A DNA stretch of 64,000 bases from Streptomyces venezuelae (GCF_008642315.1 NZ_CP029192.1:7936001-8000000), one strand, 5' to 3'. Numbered from the stretch's first letter, positions 1 to 8,837 are shown. Notes: generated from the sequence alone by a model not told the origin. A program made the numbers and translations.

Positions 1-72
1 CTCACTTCGAGCGAACCGATGACGAGACCGGAGGGTCGGATAGGGGACATCTCAGGGTCGACCCCGCCGCGA

Positions 73-110
73 CCCGTACGGGACAGGGCCGCCACCCCGA
101 CCCGTACGGG
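73..110. promoter_or_regulatory. Pair of CCCGTACGGG palindromes, candidate operator
   Basis: The perfect 10-bp palindrome CCCGTACGGG occurs at 73-82 and again at 101-110, each preceded by GA, 28 bp apart start to start. Both lie just upstream of the likely GTG start (157) of the osmolyte transporter operon. Two identical palindromes at near-integral helical spacing suggest binding of a dimeric regulator. Which regulator binds is not visible. Confidence 0.4.
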
Positions 111-156
111 TCACCAGAACGCGCCGTCGCCCCGCACCTGCGCCTTGAATGAACGG

Positions 157-846
157 GTGACAGCGCCTCCCGACGACTGCCTCGCGCGCAACGAGTGGAT
201 CTGCGGTGAGTACCTGAGCACCCGCCGCCAGATCCTGCTCGACGCGGTCGTGCAGCACCTGCAGCTGACGTCGCTCGCCGTCCTGATCGCGCTCGTCGTC
301 GCGGTGCCGCTGGCCGTGCTCGCCCGCCGCTGGGGGTGGGCCGCCGGGCCGGTCCTCGCGCTCACCACCGTCCTCTACACGATCCCCTCGCTCGCGATGT
401 TCTCGCTGCTGCTCCCGGTGTACGGCCTCTCCGCCTCACTCGTCGTCGCGGGCCTCGTCCTCTACTCGCTCACCCTGCTCGTGCGGAACATCCTCGCCGG
501 GCTGCGCGCCGTACCGGAGGACACCCGGCAGGCCGCCCGCGGCATGGGATACGGCCCCGTCCGCCTCCTGCTCACGGTCGAACTCCCGCTGGCGCTCCCC
601 GCCGCCATGGCCGGACTGCGCATCGCCACGGTCTCCGCCGTCTCCCTCGTCACCATCGGCGCGATCGTCGGCTTCGGCGGGCTCGGCAACCTCATCTACA
701 CCGGCATGAACACCTACTTCAAAGCACAGGTGCTCACCGCCTCCGTGCTCTGCGTCGTCATCGCCGTCGCCGCCGACCTCCTGCTGCTCGGCGTACAACG
801 CGTCCTCACCCCGTGGGAACGAGCGACGAGAGCGGTACGCCCATGA
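157..846 (+). CDS. Glycine betaine/choline ABC transporter permease (ProW/OpuCB type)
   Basis: Integral membrane permease of a quaternary-amine (glycine betaine, choline or carnitine) importer, about 229 aa. The protein is a hydrophobic BPD_transp_1 domain with several membrane spans. The cytoplasmic EAA coupling loop is visible as ARGMGYGPVRLLLTVELP in the middle of the protein. An in-frame ATG exists at 19, but the first ~46 residues from it are low-complexity and overlap the CCCGTACGGG palindromes. GTG 157 is preferred because the Cys-x4-Trp-Ile-Cys-Gly-Glu-Tyr segment that follows resembles the start of Streptomyces homologues (from memory). The 3' end overlaps the second permease by an ATGA. 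The exact substrate cannot be told from sequence. Confidence 0.85.
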   Translation: MTAPPDDCLARNEWICGEYLSTRRQILLDAVVQHLQLTSLAVLIALVVAVPLAVLARRWGWAAGPVLALTTVLYTIPSLAMFSLLLPVYGLSASLVVAGLVLYSLTLLVRNILAGLRAVPEDTRQAARGMGYGPVRLLLTVELPLALPAAMAGLRIATVSAVSLVTIGAIVGFGGLGNLIYTGMNTYFKAQVLTASVLCVVIAVAADLLLLGVQRVLTPWERATRAVRP

Positions 847-1523
847 AGACACTCGGCGACGCCTGGTCCTGGCTCACCGACTCGGCGCACTGGGCCGGCG
901 ACGACGGCATCTGGCACCGGCTCACCCAGCACCTCGTCCTCACCGTCGTCTGCCTGGTGCTCAGCTGCCTCATCGCCCTGCCCGTCGCCCTCGTCCTCGG
1001 CCACCTCGGCAAGGGCGGCGCGCTCGCCGTGAACATCTCCAACGTCGGCCGCGCCGTCCCCACCTTCGCCGTCCTCGTCCTGCTGCTCCTCACCCCGCTC
1101 GGCACGTGGGGCGAGGGGCCGACGGTCGTCGCGCTCGTCCTGTTCGCCGTACCGCCCCTGCTCACCAACGCGTACGTCGGCATGCGCGGCGTCGACCGCA
1201 GCGTCGTCCAGGCGGCCCGCGGCATGGGAATGACCGGAAGCCAGATGCTGTGGCGGGTCGAACTGCCGCTCGCCCTTCCGCTGGTGCTCAGCGGCGTCCG
1301 CATCGCCGCGGTGCAGCTCGTCGCCACCGCCACCATCGCCGCGCTCGCGGGCGGCGGCGGACTCGGCCGCATCATCACGGCGGGCTTCAACCTGGCGAGC
1401 ACCCCGCAGGTCGTGGCCGGCGCCATCCTCGTCGCCGCGTTCGCCCTGCTCGTCGAGGGCGCCTTCGAGGTCGCCGAACGGTTCGCACCCGGGTGGGCGC
1501 GAGGACGGGGGAGGACCGGATGA
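843..1523 (+). CDS. Glycine betaine/choline ABC transporter permease, second subunit
   Basis: Second membrane subunit of the same importer, 226 aa, starting at an ATG that overlaps the stop of the first permease (ATGA), so the two are translationally coupled. It is a BPD_transp_1 protein with a short amphipathic N-terminus (Trp-rich, residues 1-25), about five or six membrane spans and an EAA loop around ARGMGMTGSQMLWRVELP. Paired permeases flanking or preceding a binding protein are the usual OpuB/OpuC arrangement. The 3' end overlaps the binding-protein gene by another ATGA. Confidence 0.88.
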   Translation: MKTLGDAWSWLTDSAHWAGDDGIWHRLTQHLVLTVVCLVLSCLIALPVALVLGHLGKGGALAVNISNVGRAVPTFAVLVLLLLTPLGTWGEGPTVVALVLFAVPPLLTNAYVGMRGVDRSVVQAARGMGMTGSQMLWRVELPLALPLVLSGVRIAAVQLVATATIAALAGGGGLGRIITAGFNLASTPQVVAGAILVAAFALLVEGAFEVAERFAPGWARGRGRTG

Positions 1524-2461
1524 AACGGCGCACGGCGATCGCGGGCGCCACCGTCCTCCTGCTCCTCGGCGGCTGCGCGACCGGTCCCTCACTGGAGACC
1601 CAGGGCGAGGTCACCGCGCCTCCCGGCGACAGCAAGAGCCTCGTCGTCGGCTCCGCGGGCTTCACCGAGTCCGACCTGCTCGCCCAGATGTACACCCTGC
1701 TGCTGAACAAAGCGGGCTACAGCACGCGCATCCTGTCCGTCGCCAACCGCGAGCTGTACGAACCCGCCCTGGAGTCCGGCCAGATCGACGTCGTCCCCGA
1801 GTACGCCGCGACCTTCGCCGACTGGCTCAACGCCAAGAAGAACGGTGCCGACGCGCGCCCCGTCGGCTCACCCGACCTCGACGCGACCATGAAGGCCCTG
1901 CGCCGCCTCGCCGCCCCACGCGGCCTCACCGTCCTCGACCCCGGCAAGGCCGTCGACCAGAACGCCTTCGCCGTCGCCGCCTCCTACGCCGAGCAGCACA
2001 AGCTCAAGACCCTCAGCGACCTCGGCAGGTCGGGCCTCCAGGTACGGCTCGCCGCGGGCGACGAATGCGTACAGCGCCCCTACTGCGCCCCGGGCCTGAA
2101 GAAGGTGTACGGCATCGACATCACCGGAGTCGATCCCAAGGGCGTCGGCACGACCCAGGCCAAGAAGGCCGTCCAGGGCGGCCAGGACCAGATGGTGCTC
2201 ACCACATCCACGGACGCGACCCTCGACGACTTCGGCCTGGTGCTCCTCAAGGACGACAAGAAGCTGCAGAACGCCGACTACCTCGTCCCCGTGGTCAACC
2301 GCTCCCGAGCGGGCAGCAAGGGCGTCGCGGCCGCGCTGGGACGCCTGAACCCCGTCCTGACGACGGCGGACCTGGCGTCGATGAACGAACAGGTCGACAG
2401 CTGGCGACGGCTTCCGCAGGACGTAGCGCGGACGTACCTGGAAGGGAAGGGTCTGCTGTAG
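1520..2461 (+). CDS. Glycine betaine/choline-binding lipoprotein (OpuAC/OsmF type)
   Basis: Extracytoplasmic substrate-binding lipoprotein of the importer, 313 aa. The first 19 residues form a lipoprotein signal: positive MKRR, hydrophobic core, and lipobox LLGGC with Cys19 as the predicted lipidation site. The mature part begins with VVGSAGFTESDLLAQMY, typical of the OpuAC family, and contains the conserved GQIDVVPEYAATF segment. The start ATG overlaps the permease stop, completing a three-gene operon. The ATPase is not downstream on this strand; it is convergent, with its stop only 14 bp beyond this stop codon. Confidence 0.88.
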   Translation: MKRRTAIAGATVLLLLGGCATGPSLETQGEVTAPPGDSKSLVVGSAGFTESDLLAQMYTLLLNKAGYSTRILSVANRELYEPALESGQIDVVPEYAATFADWLNAKKNGADARPVGSPDLDATMKALRRLAAPRGLTVLDPGKAVDQNAFAVAASYAEQHKLKTLSDLGRSGLQVRLAAGDECVQRPYCAPGLKKVYGIDITGVDPKGVGTTQAKKAVQGGQDQMVLTTSTDATLDDFGLVLLKDDKKLQNADYLVPVVNRSRAGSKGVAAALGRLNPVLTTADLASMNEQVDSWRRLPQDVARTYLEGKGLL

Positions 2462-2475
2462 CGCCCGTCAGGCGC

Positions 2476-3639
2476 TCACGCGTCGGACACCGAGTCGAAC
2501 TCCACCTCGTCCCGCGCCACGCCCTGCGCGTCCGCGTCCACCGAGCGGCGCAGCGCCTCGTGGAGTTTGGCCGGGGTCAGGACGCCCAGGAAGCGGGCGC
2601 CGTCGAGCACCGCCACCCACCCCGCGTCGTGCTGCAGCATCACGCCGAAGGCCTGCTTGAGCGGGGCGCCGACCGGCACCCAGGACTTCATGCGGTGCGC
2701 CAGGTCGCCCACCGTGCCGCCGGCCCCGGCCAGCGCCAGCTCGTCGAGGCCCACCCAGCCGTGCAGATCGCCGTCCGTGTCGAGCACGACGGCCCACCGC
2801 GCCTCCTCCTCGCGCAGCCGGGCCGCGGCCTGCGCCGCGGGCTCGTCGAGCCGGGCGAGCGGCGGCTCCTCCAGGTCGTCGGTCTGGATCTCGGTGACGG
2901 AGAGCCGCTTCAGCCCGCGGTCGGCGCCCACGAACTCGGCGACGTACGGCGTCTCGGGCGCCCCGAGCACCGCCCCCGGCGTGTCGAACTGCTCGATGCG
3001 TCCCTGCCCGTACACCGCGATGCGGTCGCCGAGCCGGACCGCCTCCTCGATGTCGTGCGTGACCAGCAGCACCGTCTTGCGGACCGCGGCCTGCATCCGC
3101 AGGAACTCGTCCTGCAACTGCTCGCGCACCACCGGGTCGACGGCGCCGAACGGCTCGTCCATGAGCAGCACGGGCGGGTCGGCGGCGAGCGCCCTGGCCA
3201 CTCCGACGCGCTGACGCTGCCCGCCGGAGAGCTGTTCGGGGTACCGCGAGCCGTACGTCATCGGGTCCAGGCCCACCAGGTCGAGCAGCTCCGCCGCCCG
3301 TGCCCGTGCCTTCGCCTTCTTCCAGCCGACGAGGGCGGGGACGGTCGCCGTGTTGTCGAGGATCGTGCGGTGCGGGAAGAGGCCGACCTGCTGGATGACG
3401 TAGCCGATACGGCGGCGCAGGCGCACCGGGTCGACGTCGGCGATGTTCTCGCCGTTCACGAAGATGCGGCCCGACGTCGGCTCGATGAGCCGGTTCACCA
3501 TCATCATCGTGGTGGTCTTGCCGCAGCCCGAGGGGCCGACGAGCGTGACCAGTTCGCCCTCGGCGACCTCGAAGGAGAGGTCGTCCACGGCCGTCGTGCC
3601 GTCCGGATAGCGCTTGGTCACCTGCTCGAACCGGATCAT
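2476..3639 (-). CDS. Glycine betaine/choline ABC transporter ATPase with CBS domains (ProV/OpuCA type)
   Basis: ATP-hydrolysing subunit, about 387 aa from ATG 3639; GTG 3648 is a near alternative. The nucleotide-binding domain shows Walker A GPSGCGKTTT, Q-loop, signature LSGGQRQRVGVARAL, Walker B VLLMDEP and switch His (VTHD). A C-terminal pair of CBS motifs (roughly residues 260-380) follows; in OpuA these sense ionic strength. Unlike the usual operon order, this gene is convergent with both permeases and the binding protein. It lies 23 bp downstream of lutC on the same strand, so it may be co-transcribed with lutABC. It presumably still serves the adjacent transporter (inference). Confidence 0.88.
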   Translation of the reverse strand: MIRFEQVTKRYPDGTTAVDDLSFEVAEGELVTLVGPSGCGKTTTMMMVNRLIEPTSGRIFVNGENIADVDPVRLRRRIGYVIQQVGLFPHRTILDNTATVPALVGWKKAKARARAAELLDLVGLDPMTYGSRYPEQLSGGQRQRVGVARALAADPPVLLMDEPFGAVDPVVREQLQDEFLRMQAAVRKTVLLVTHDIEEAVRLGDRIAVYGQGRIEQFDTPGAVLGAPETPYVAEFVGADRGLKRLSVTEIQTDDLEEPPLARLDEPAAQAAARLREEEARWAVVLDTDGDLHGWVGLDELALAGAGGTVGDLAHRMKSWVPVGAPLKQAFGVMLQHDAGWVAVLDGARFLGVLTPAKLHEALRRSVDADAQGVARDEVEFDSVSDA

Positions 3640-3662
3640 GACCCTCACGCTAGCCGCGCCCG

Positions 3663-4325
3663 TCACTCACCGCTCATCAACACCACCTCCAGGGTGCGCG
3701 GACCGTGCACGCCCTCGACCCGGTCGAGCTCGATGTCGCTGGTCGCGGAGGGCCCCGAGATCCAGGTCAGCGGCCGCACCGGATCGAGCCGTTCGAGGGC
3801 CTGCGGCACGGAGGCGACGACCTGGTCGGGCACCCGGACGACACAGACGTGGTGGTCCGGCACCAGGGTGATGCGGCGCCGGCCCTGATCCGGGGAGCCG
3901 TCGAGCACGATCGTGCCGGTCTCGGCGACGGCGACGGCGCACCCCGTGATGACGCTGTCGACCCGGTCCAGCTCGTGCGGGGTGCTCACGGCACGGTCGT
4001 GGACGCGCACGGGGTCGGCCGCCGCCAGCCAGTGCGGCGGCAGCTCCGGCGGCACGAGCACGGTCTCGGAACCGCGCTCCGCGTACAGGCGCATCAGCAG
4101 GTCCGACACCTCGTCCTCCGTGCAGCGGTGCACGATCGCACGGTAGTCGGCGAGGTTCTCCGCGAGCAGGTCCACGGTCTCCTCGACGGTCCGCACGCCG
4201 TGCTCGCGCGCGTACCCGCGGTCCACCGCCTTCTCGTACGCGACGTCGTCGACCGGCACGCTGTCGGCAGGCACGTCGGCGAGTGCCCGCCGCACCCGGC
4301 CCAGAACCCGGTCTCTCGCGCTCAC
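3663..4325 (-). CDS. lutC: Lactate utilization protein LutC (LUD domain)
   Basis: Third subunit of the LutABC (LldEFG/YkgEFG) L-lactate oxidation complex, which converts L-lactate to pyruvate in the cytoplasm. About 220 aa, one LUD domain. The conserved LPPHWLAA region and the GTIVLDGS...RRITLVPDHHVCVV segment near the C-terminus are diagnostic. GTG 4325 (VSARDRVLGRVRRAL) is chosen; in-frame GTG 4334 is an alternative. The start lies 15 bp after the lutB stop, consistent with one lutABC operon read on the minus strand. Confidence 0.88.
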   Translation of the reverse strand: MSARDRVLGRVRRALADVPADSVPVDDVAYEKAVDRGYAREHGVRTVEETVDLLAENLADYRAIVHRCTEDEVSDLLMRLYAERGSETVLVPPELPPHWLAAADPVRVHDRAVSTPHELDRVDSVITGCAVAVAETGTIVLDGSPDQGRRRITLVPDHHVCVVRVPDQVVASVPQALERLDPVRPLTWISGPSATSDIELDRVEGVHGPRTLEVVLMSGE

Positions 4326-4339
4326 ACCACGCACCCCGC

Positions 4340-5836
4340 TCACTGCCCGTTGCTTTCCGTCGTACGGCCGCCGCCGCCCCGCGTGCGCTGCCACCAGTCC
4401 CGGAACGGCTCCACCGGCACCTCCGGCAGATCCCGGGTCGCGCTCCAGGCCCTGCCGGGGCCGGGGAGCGTGCGCGGATGGAGCCGCCGGGTCCGCGACG
4501 CCAGACGCTGCCCCGCACGGAGCGCACCCGGTCGGGCGAACGCCAGCCCCGCGGCCCGCATCGCCGCCCTCTCCGCCGCATGCCCCTTCGCGGGTTTCAG
4601 CGTCACCCTGTTGCCGCCCCGCGTCGCCTCGCCGCCCTGCACCACTCGCTCCCGCAGGTGCACGAGGACCTCGGGAATGTCGATCGCCACCGGGCAGACC
4701 TCGTAGCAGGCGCCGCAGAGCGAGGACGCGTACGGCAGCGAGGCGTCGATCTCGCTCCCGGTGCCCCGCAGCTGAGGGCTGAGGATCGCGCCGATCGGCC
4801 CCGGGTACACCGAGCCGTACGCGTGTCCGCCCGCCCTCTCGTACACCGGGCAGACGTTGAGGCACGCCGAGCACCGGATGCACCGCAGCGCCTGACGGCC
4901 CACCTCGTCGGCGAGGGTGTCGGTGCGGCCGTTGTCGAGCAGGACGAGGTGGAAGGTGCTCGGACCGTCCCGGTCGGACGTGCCGGTCCACATCGACGTG
5001 TACGGGTTCATGCGCTCGGCGGTCGAGGAGCGGGGGAGCGTCTGCAGGAACACCTCCAGGTCCCGCCAGGCCGGAACCACCTTCTCGATGCCGACGACGG
5101 AGATCAGCGTCTCGGGAAGCGTGAGGCACATGCGGCCGTTGCCCTCCGACTCGACGACGACCAGCGTGCCGGTCTCGGCGACCATGAAGTTCGCCCCGGA
5201 GATCCCCACCTTGGCGCGCAGGAACTTCTCCCGCAGATGCAGCCGCGCCGCCTCGGCCAGCTCGGCCGGGGTGTCGGTGAGACCGTCCGGCGCCGGACGG
5301 CCCCAGTCGGCCATCTCCTTGCGGAAGATGTCGCGGATCTCGCCGCGGTTGCGGTGGATGGCGGGCACCAGGATGTGCGAGGGGCGGTCGCGGCCGAGCT
5401 GCACGATGAGTTCGGCGAGGTCGGTCTCGTAGGCGCGGATGCCCTCCGCCTCCAGGGCTTCGTTGAGGCCGATCTCCTGCGTGGCCATCGACTTGACCTT
5501 GACGACCTCCGTCTCGCCGGTGGCTCTGACCAGGTCGGCGACGATGCGGTTCGCTTCCTCGGCGTCGGCGGCCCAGTGCACGGTGCCGCCCGCCCGCTCG
5601 ATGGACTCCTCCAGCTGCACGAGATAGCGGTCGAGGTGGCGCAGCGTGTGGTCCTTGATGCGCTTGCCCGCCTCGCGCAGCCGGTCCCAGTCGGACAGCT
5701 CGGCGACGGCGCGGGCACGCTTGTCGCGGATCGTGTGGGTCGCATGACGCAGGTTGGCCCGCAGCGTGGTGTCGCCGACCGCCTCCCGCGCGGCCGCCGG
5801 GAACGCGGGCATACCGACGAACGTGCCGCCGCTCAT
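4340..5836 (-). CDS. lutB: Iron-sulfur lactate oxidation subunit LutB
   Basis: Large subunit of the LutABC L-lactate dehydrogenase complex, 498 aa. An N-terminal LUD domain (about residues 70-300) is followed by two ferredoxin-like clusters: CIRCSACLNVCPVYERAGG and SLCGACYEVCPVAIDIP, each CxxCxxCxxxCP, expected to carry 4Fe-4S centres. A basic C-terminal tail rich in Arg/Pro follows. The ATG at 5836 overlaps the lutA stop (ATGA), showing tight coupling. Confidence 0.92.
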   Translation of the reverse strand: MSGGTFVGMPAFPAAAREAVGDTTLRANLRHATHTIRDKRARAVAELSDWDRLREAGKRIKDHTLRHLDRYLVQLEESIERAGGTVHWAADAEEANRIVADLVRATGETEVVKVKSMATQEIGLNEALEAEGIRAYETDLAELIVQLGRDRPSHILVPAIHRNRGEIRDIFRKEMADWGRPAPDGLTDTPAELAEAARLHLREKFLRAKVGISGANFMVAETGTLVVVESEGNGRMCLTLPETLISVVGIEKVVPAWRDLEVFLQTLPRSSTAERMNPYTSMWTGTSDRDGPSTFHLVLLDNGRTDTLADEVGRQALRCIRCSACLNVCPVYERAGGHAYGSVYPGPIGAILSPQLRGTGSEIDASLPYASSLCGACYEVCPVAIDIPEVLVHLRERVVQGGEATRGGNRVTLKPAKGHAAERAAMRAAGLAFARPGALRAGQRLASRTRRLHPRTLPGPGRAWSATRDLPEVPVEPFRDWWQRTRGGGGRTTESNGQ

Positions 5837-6654
5837 GACAGGGCCCCCTTCTCCGCGCCGCCCGTGTGGGCCCTCCGGGCCGGCCTGTGCTCTGCCTCGG
5901 CGGGGTCCTCTTCCGTGCTCGCCAGGATCTCCGCGATGTGCACGGGGCGCACGGCCGTCCGCAGCCGGGCCATCGTGCCGCCGATGTGCATCAGGCAGGA
6001 GTTGTCCGCCGCGCACAGCACCTCGGCGCCGGTCGACTCGGCGTTGCGCACCTTGTCGGCGCCCATGGCCGCCGAGACGTCGGCGTTCTTCACGGCGAAG
6101 GTGCCGCCGAAACCGCAGCACTCCTCGGCACCGGGCAGCTCGACCAACTCCAGCCCCCGCACCGCCCGCAGGAGCCGGGTGGGCCGGTCGGCGAGCCCCA
6201 GCGCACGCAACCCGTGACAGGTCGGGTGGTACGTCACCGTGTGCGGGTAGTACGCGCCCACGTCGGTGACACCGAGGACGTCCACCAGGAACTCCGTGAG
6301 TTCGTACGTCTTCGGGACCACCGGTGCGACCTCCCGCGCCAGACTGTCGCCCCGCCCCTCCGCACGGGCCCGTTCACCCATCCGCGGATACAGCTCCCGC
6401 ACCATGGCGCCGCACGACCCCGACGGCGTCACGACCGCGTCGTACGCGGTCGAACCGAATACATCGGAGAAATGCCGGGCCAGCGGCTCCGCCTGATGTC
6501 GGTATCCGGTGTTGTAGTGCGCCTGCCCGCAACAGGTCTGCGCCATCGGGAAGTCGACGTCAACTCCCAGCCTGGTCAGCAATTTCACCACTGCCCGACC
6601 CGTCTCCGGATACAGCGTGTCGTTGACGCAGGTCAGGAACAGAGCGACACGCAT
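5833..6654 (-). CDS. lutA: LutA, CCG-domain lactate oxidation subunit
   Basis: First gene of lutABC, 273 aa. It has two CCG (DUF224) cysteine-rich motifs: QTCCGQAHYNTGY around residue 41 and ECCGFGGTFAVKN in the C-terminal half. These are the heterodisulfide-reductase-type signature for binding an Fe-S cluster. A perfect AGGAGG lies 8 nt upstream of ATG 6654. Upstream, a rhamnulokinase gene remnant points in the same direction. L-rhamnose breakdown can yield L-lactate, so this lut operon may once have been the tail of a rhamnose cluster. Confidence 0.92.
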   Translation of the reverse strand: MRVALFLTCVNDTLYPETGRAVVKLLTRLGVDVDFPMAQTCCGQAHYNTGYRHQAEPLARHFSDVFGSTAYDAVVTPSGSCGAMVRELYPRMGERARAEGRGDSLAREVAPVVPKTYELTEFLVDVLGVTDVGAYYPHTVTYHPTCHGLRALGLADRPTRLLRAVRGLELVELPGAEECCGFGGTFAVKNADVSAAMGADKVRNAESTGAEVLCAADNSCLMHIGGTMARLRTAVRPVHIAEILASTEEDPAEAEHRPARRAHTGGAEKGALS

Positions 6655-6848
6655 CGCGGGTTCCTCCTAGTGGGTCATCGGATGGATGCAGCGTACGCGG
6701 GCACGGACCGCGGGGGAATCATCGGTCCGCGGGGGAGTCATCGGTCCTCGGGTCGCGACGGTCGCAGAGGCCGTTGGGGTGAGGGCTGTCGCCATACGGG
6801 CGGTACGGGCCGTGCAGGCGGTACAGGCCGCATAGGCAGTGGCGGCCG

Positions 6849-7095
6849 TAGGAGACGCTCCTCCGCCGCCTGCCAGCGGGCGGTGTCACCACGGGGTTCG
6901 TACCGCGTCGGCGGATGGCTGCGGGCCACCAGCGCACGCGCCTCGTCACGGTCCGCCAGAAGGCCGTGGGCCCGGGCCTGCACCAGGACGTTGCCGAGTG
7001 CGGACGCCTGTGTCCGTGCTCGGGCCCCGCGTGGCCCGACCGGTGACCACCGCGCGCGGGCCGCCGCTCCGCGGCCTCCGCCCCCTGACACCGCC
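6849..7095 (-). pseudogene. Rhamnulokinase (rhaB) C-terminal remnant
   Basis: Reading the minus strand gives ASALGNVLVQARAHG (7007-6963) continuing through RYEPRGDTARWQAAEERL (about 6905-6849). This matches the C-terminal end of FGGY rhamnulokinases. Further upstream a frame gives SGGGGRGAAARAR, resembling the GGGARN motif. The segment between is only readable by changing frame, so it carries at least one or two frameshifts. The N-terminal ~400 residues are absent, replaced by the rhaS-like remnant on the other strand. Assignment is from family memory. Confidence 0.6.
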
Positions 7096-7155
7096 CACGA
7101 CCGCCCCGCCTCCCCGAGCCCGTCCGAAAGGGATCCACCATGTCGCCGTCCCCCG

Positions 7156-7494
7156 TGCAAGGAGGACGACAGCGCGAGGACCTCGGGCGCGAAGGCCGAT
7201 CCGAACGCGGCCACCAAGTAGGACCTCACCGTCGCGTTCCTGCCCAAGCAGGTCAGCAACCCGTACTTCACCGTCGCCGACAAGGGCGGTGAGAAGGCAC
7301 TGAAGCAGCTCGGATCGACGTACAAGGAGACCGGCCCCAACAGCGCCACGGACACCAGCGGACAGGTCGGCTACGTCAACACGCTCACCCAGCAGCAGGT
7401 CGACGCCATGGCCGTCTCCGCACAGGACCCCGGCGCCCTGTGCACCGCCCTCAGGCAGGCCATGACCTGCCGTGCGACAAGTGTGCTGGACTAG
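7156..7494 (+). pseudogene. Rhamnose ABC transporter binding-protein (rhaS-like) remnant
   Basis: In one frame the sequence starts with a possible lipobox-type Cys (CKEDDSARTSGAKADPNAATK), then meets a TAG at 7219, then continues as DLTVAFLPKQVSNPYFTVAD and ends at TAG 7492. The second part matches the N-terminal domain of rhamnose/AI-2-type periplasmic binding proteins, including YVNTLTQQQVDAMAVSAQDP. One nonsense codon (probably AAG to TAG) and loss of about two thirds of the gene mark it as decayed. No signal peptide or intact start is recognisable. Confidence 0.65.
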
Positions 7495-7535
7495 GGCCTA
7501 CGTAGACACCGTTCCGCACCTCGCCAGGAGCCCCC

Positions 7536-8837
7536 GTGACCCGCTCGTACCGTCAGCCCGGAGTCGTACTCGCCGACCGCCGCTTCAGCGTGCCGCTCGA
7601 CCACGACGACCCGACGGGGGAGCGGATCGAGATCTTCGCGCGCGAGGCGGTCTCGGCGTCGCGCGGCGGCGCGGACCGGCCGTGGCTGGTCTACCTCCAG
7701 GGCGGCCCGGGCTTCGGGGCCACCCGCTTCCACGGCGCGGAGTCGTGGCTCGCCCGCGCCCTCCAGGACTACCGCGTCCTGCTCGTCGACCAGCGCGGCA
7801 CCGGCAGCTCCACGCCCGCCAACCGCCAGACGCTCCCGCTGCGCGGCGGCCCCCGCGAACAGGCCGGCTACCTCGCCCACTTCCGCGCGGACTCCATCGT
7901 CCGCGACTGCGAGGCGATCCGCCCCGAGGTGACCGGCGGCGCCCCCTGGACCGTCCTCGGGCAGAGCTTCGGCGGCTTCTGCGCCACCCACTACCTGTCG
8001 TCGGCGCCCGAAGGCCTCACCGCCGCCCTGATCACCGGCGGCCTGCCCACCCTCGACGGCCACGCCGACGACGTGTACCGCGCGGCCTACCCGCGCATGG
8101 AGCGCAAGACCGCCGCGCACTACGCCCGCTACCCCCAGGACGTCGAGCGCGCCCGCCGCGTCGCCGCCCACCTCGCCGAGCACGACACGGTCCTGGAGGG
8201 CGGCTACAAACTGACCGTCCCGGCCTTCCAGTCCCTCGGCATGCTGCTCGGCTCGGGCGACGGCAGCCACCGCCTGCACTACCTCCTGGAGGACGCCTTC
8301 GTGCCGACCCCCGCGGGACCCGCGCTCTCCGACGCCTTCCTCGACAGCATGCGGACGGTCCTCTCGTACGCCGGCAACCCGCTCTTCGCCGTCCTGCACG
8401 AGGCGATCTACGGCCAGGACGAGCGCCCCACCGCCTGGTCCGCCGAGCGGATGCGCGGCGAACACCCGCAGTTCGACCCCGAGAAGACCCTCGCGGGCGA
8501 CGCCCCGCTGCTGTTCACCGGAGAAGCCGTGCAGCGCTGGATGTTCGACAGCGACCCGGCGCTGCGCCCCCTGCGCGAGACCGCCGAGCTCCTCGCCGAG
8601 CGCACCGACTGGCCGCGCCTGTACGACACCGGACGCCTCGCCGCGAACGAGGTGCCCGCGGCAGCCGCGATCTACCACGACGACCTCTACGTCGACACGG
8701 AGCACTCCCTGCGCACCGCCCGCACCATCCGGGGCCTGCGCACCTGGGTCACCGACGAGTTCGAGCACGACGGGCTGCGCGCGAGCGGGCCGCGGGTGCT
8801 CGACCGGCTGCTCGCGCTGGTGCGCGGCGAGGCGTGA
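7536..8837 (+). CDS. Alpha/beta hydrolase, proline iminopeptidase-like (S33)
   Basis: Probable cytoplasmic aminopeptidase releasing N-terminal proline or similar residues, 433 aa. Visible hallmarks are the oxyanion segment LQGGPGFG, VDQRGTGSS, and the nucleophile elbow LGQSFGGFCA (Ser of GxSxGG). A late acidic/His region contains YHDDLYVD. Length and motif order match S33 prolyl aminopeptidases of Streptomyces. The GTG start at 7536 has a CAGGAG ribosome site about 6 nt upstream. No signal peptide is seen. It begins right after the rhaS remnant and is probably a single-gene unit. Confidence 0.82.
   Translation: MTRSYRQPGVVLADRRFSVPLDHDDPTGERIEIFAREAVSASRGGADRPWLVYLQGGPGFGATRFHGAESWLARALQDYRVLLVDQRGTGSSTPANRQTLPLRGGPREQAGYLAHFRADSIVRDCEAIRPEVTGGAPWTVLGQSFGGFCATHYLSSAPEGLTAALITGGLPTLDGHADDVYRAAYPRMERKTAAHYARYPQDVERARRVAAHLAEHDTVLEGGYKLTVPAFQSLGMLLGSGDGSHRLHYLLEDAFVPTPAGPALSDAFLDSMRTVLSYAGNPLFAVLHEAIYGQDERPTAWSAERMRGEHPQFDPEKTLAGDAPLLFTGEAVQRWMFDSDPALRPLRETAELLAERTDWPRLYDTGRLAANEVPAAAAIYHDDLYVDTEHSLRTARTIRGLRTWVTDEFEHDGLRASGPRVLDRLLALVRGEA

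Noticed and set aside
19..156. N-terminal extension of the first permease from ATG 19
   Set aside because: Low-complexity, basic, covers two operator-like palindromes, and unlike family N-termini; GTG 157 fits better.
6655..7535. Intact gene in the 880-bp gap after lutA
   Set aside because: Open frames there have no start/ribosome site and break the recognisable RhaB and RhaS homology by stops and frameshifts; treated as pseudogenes.
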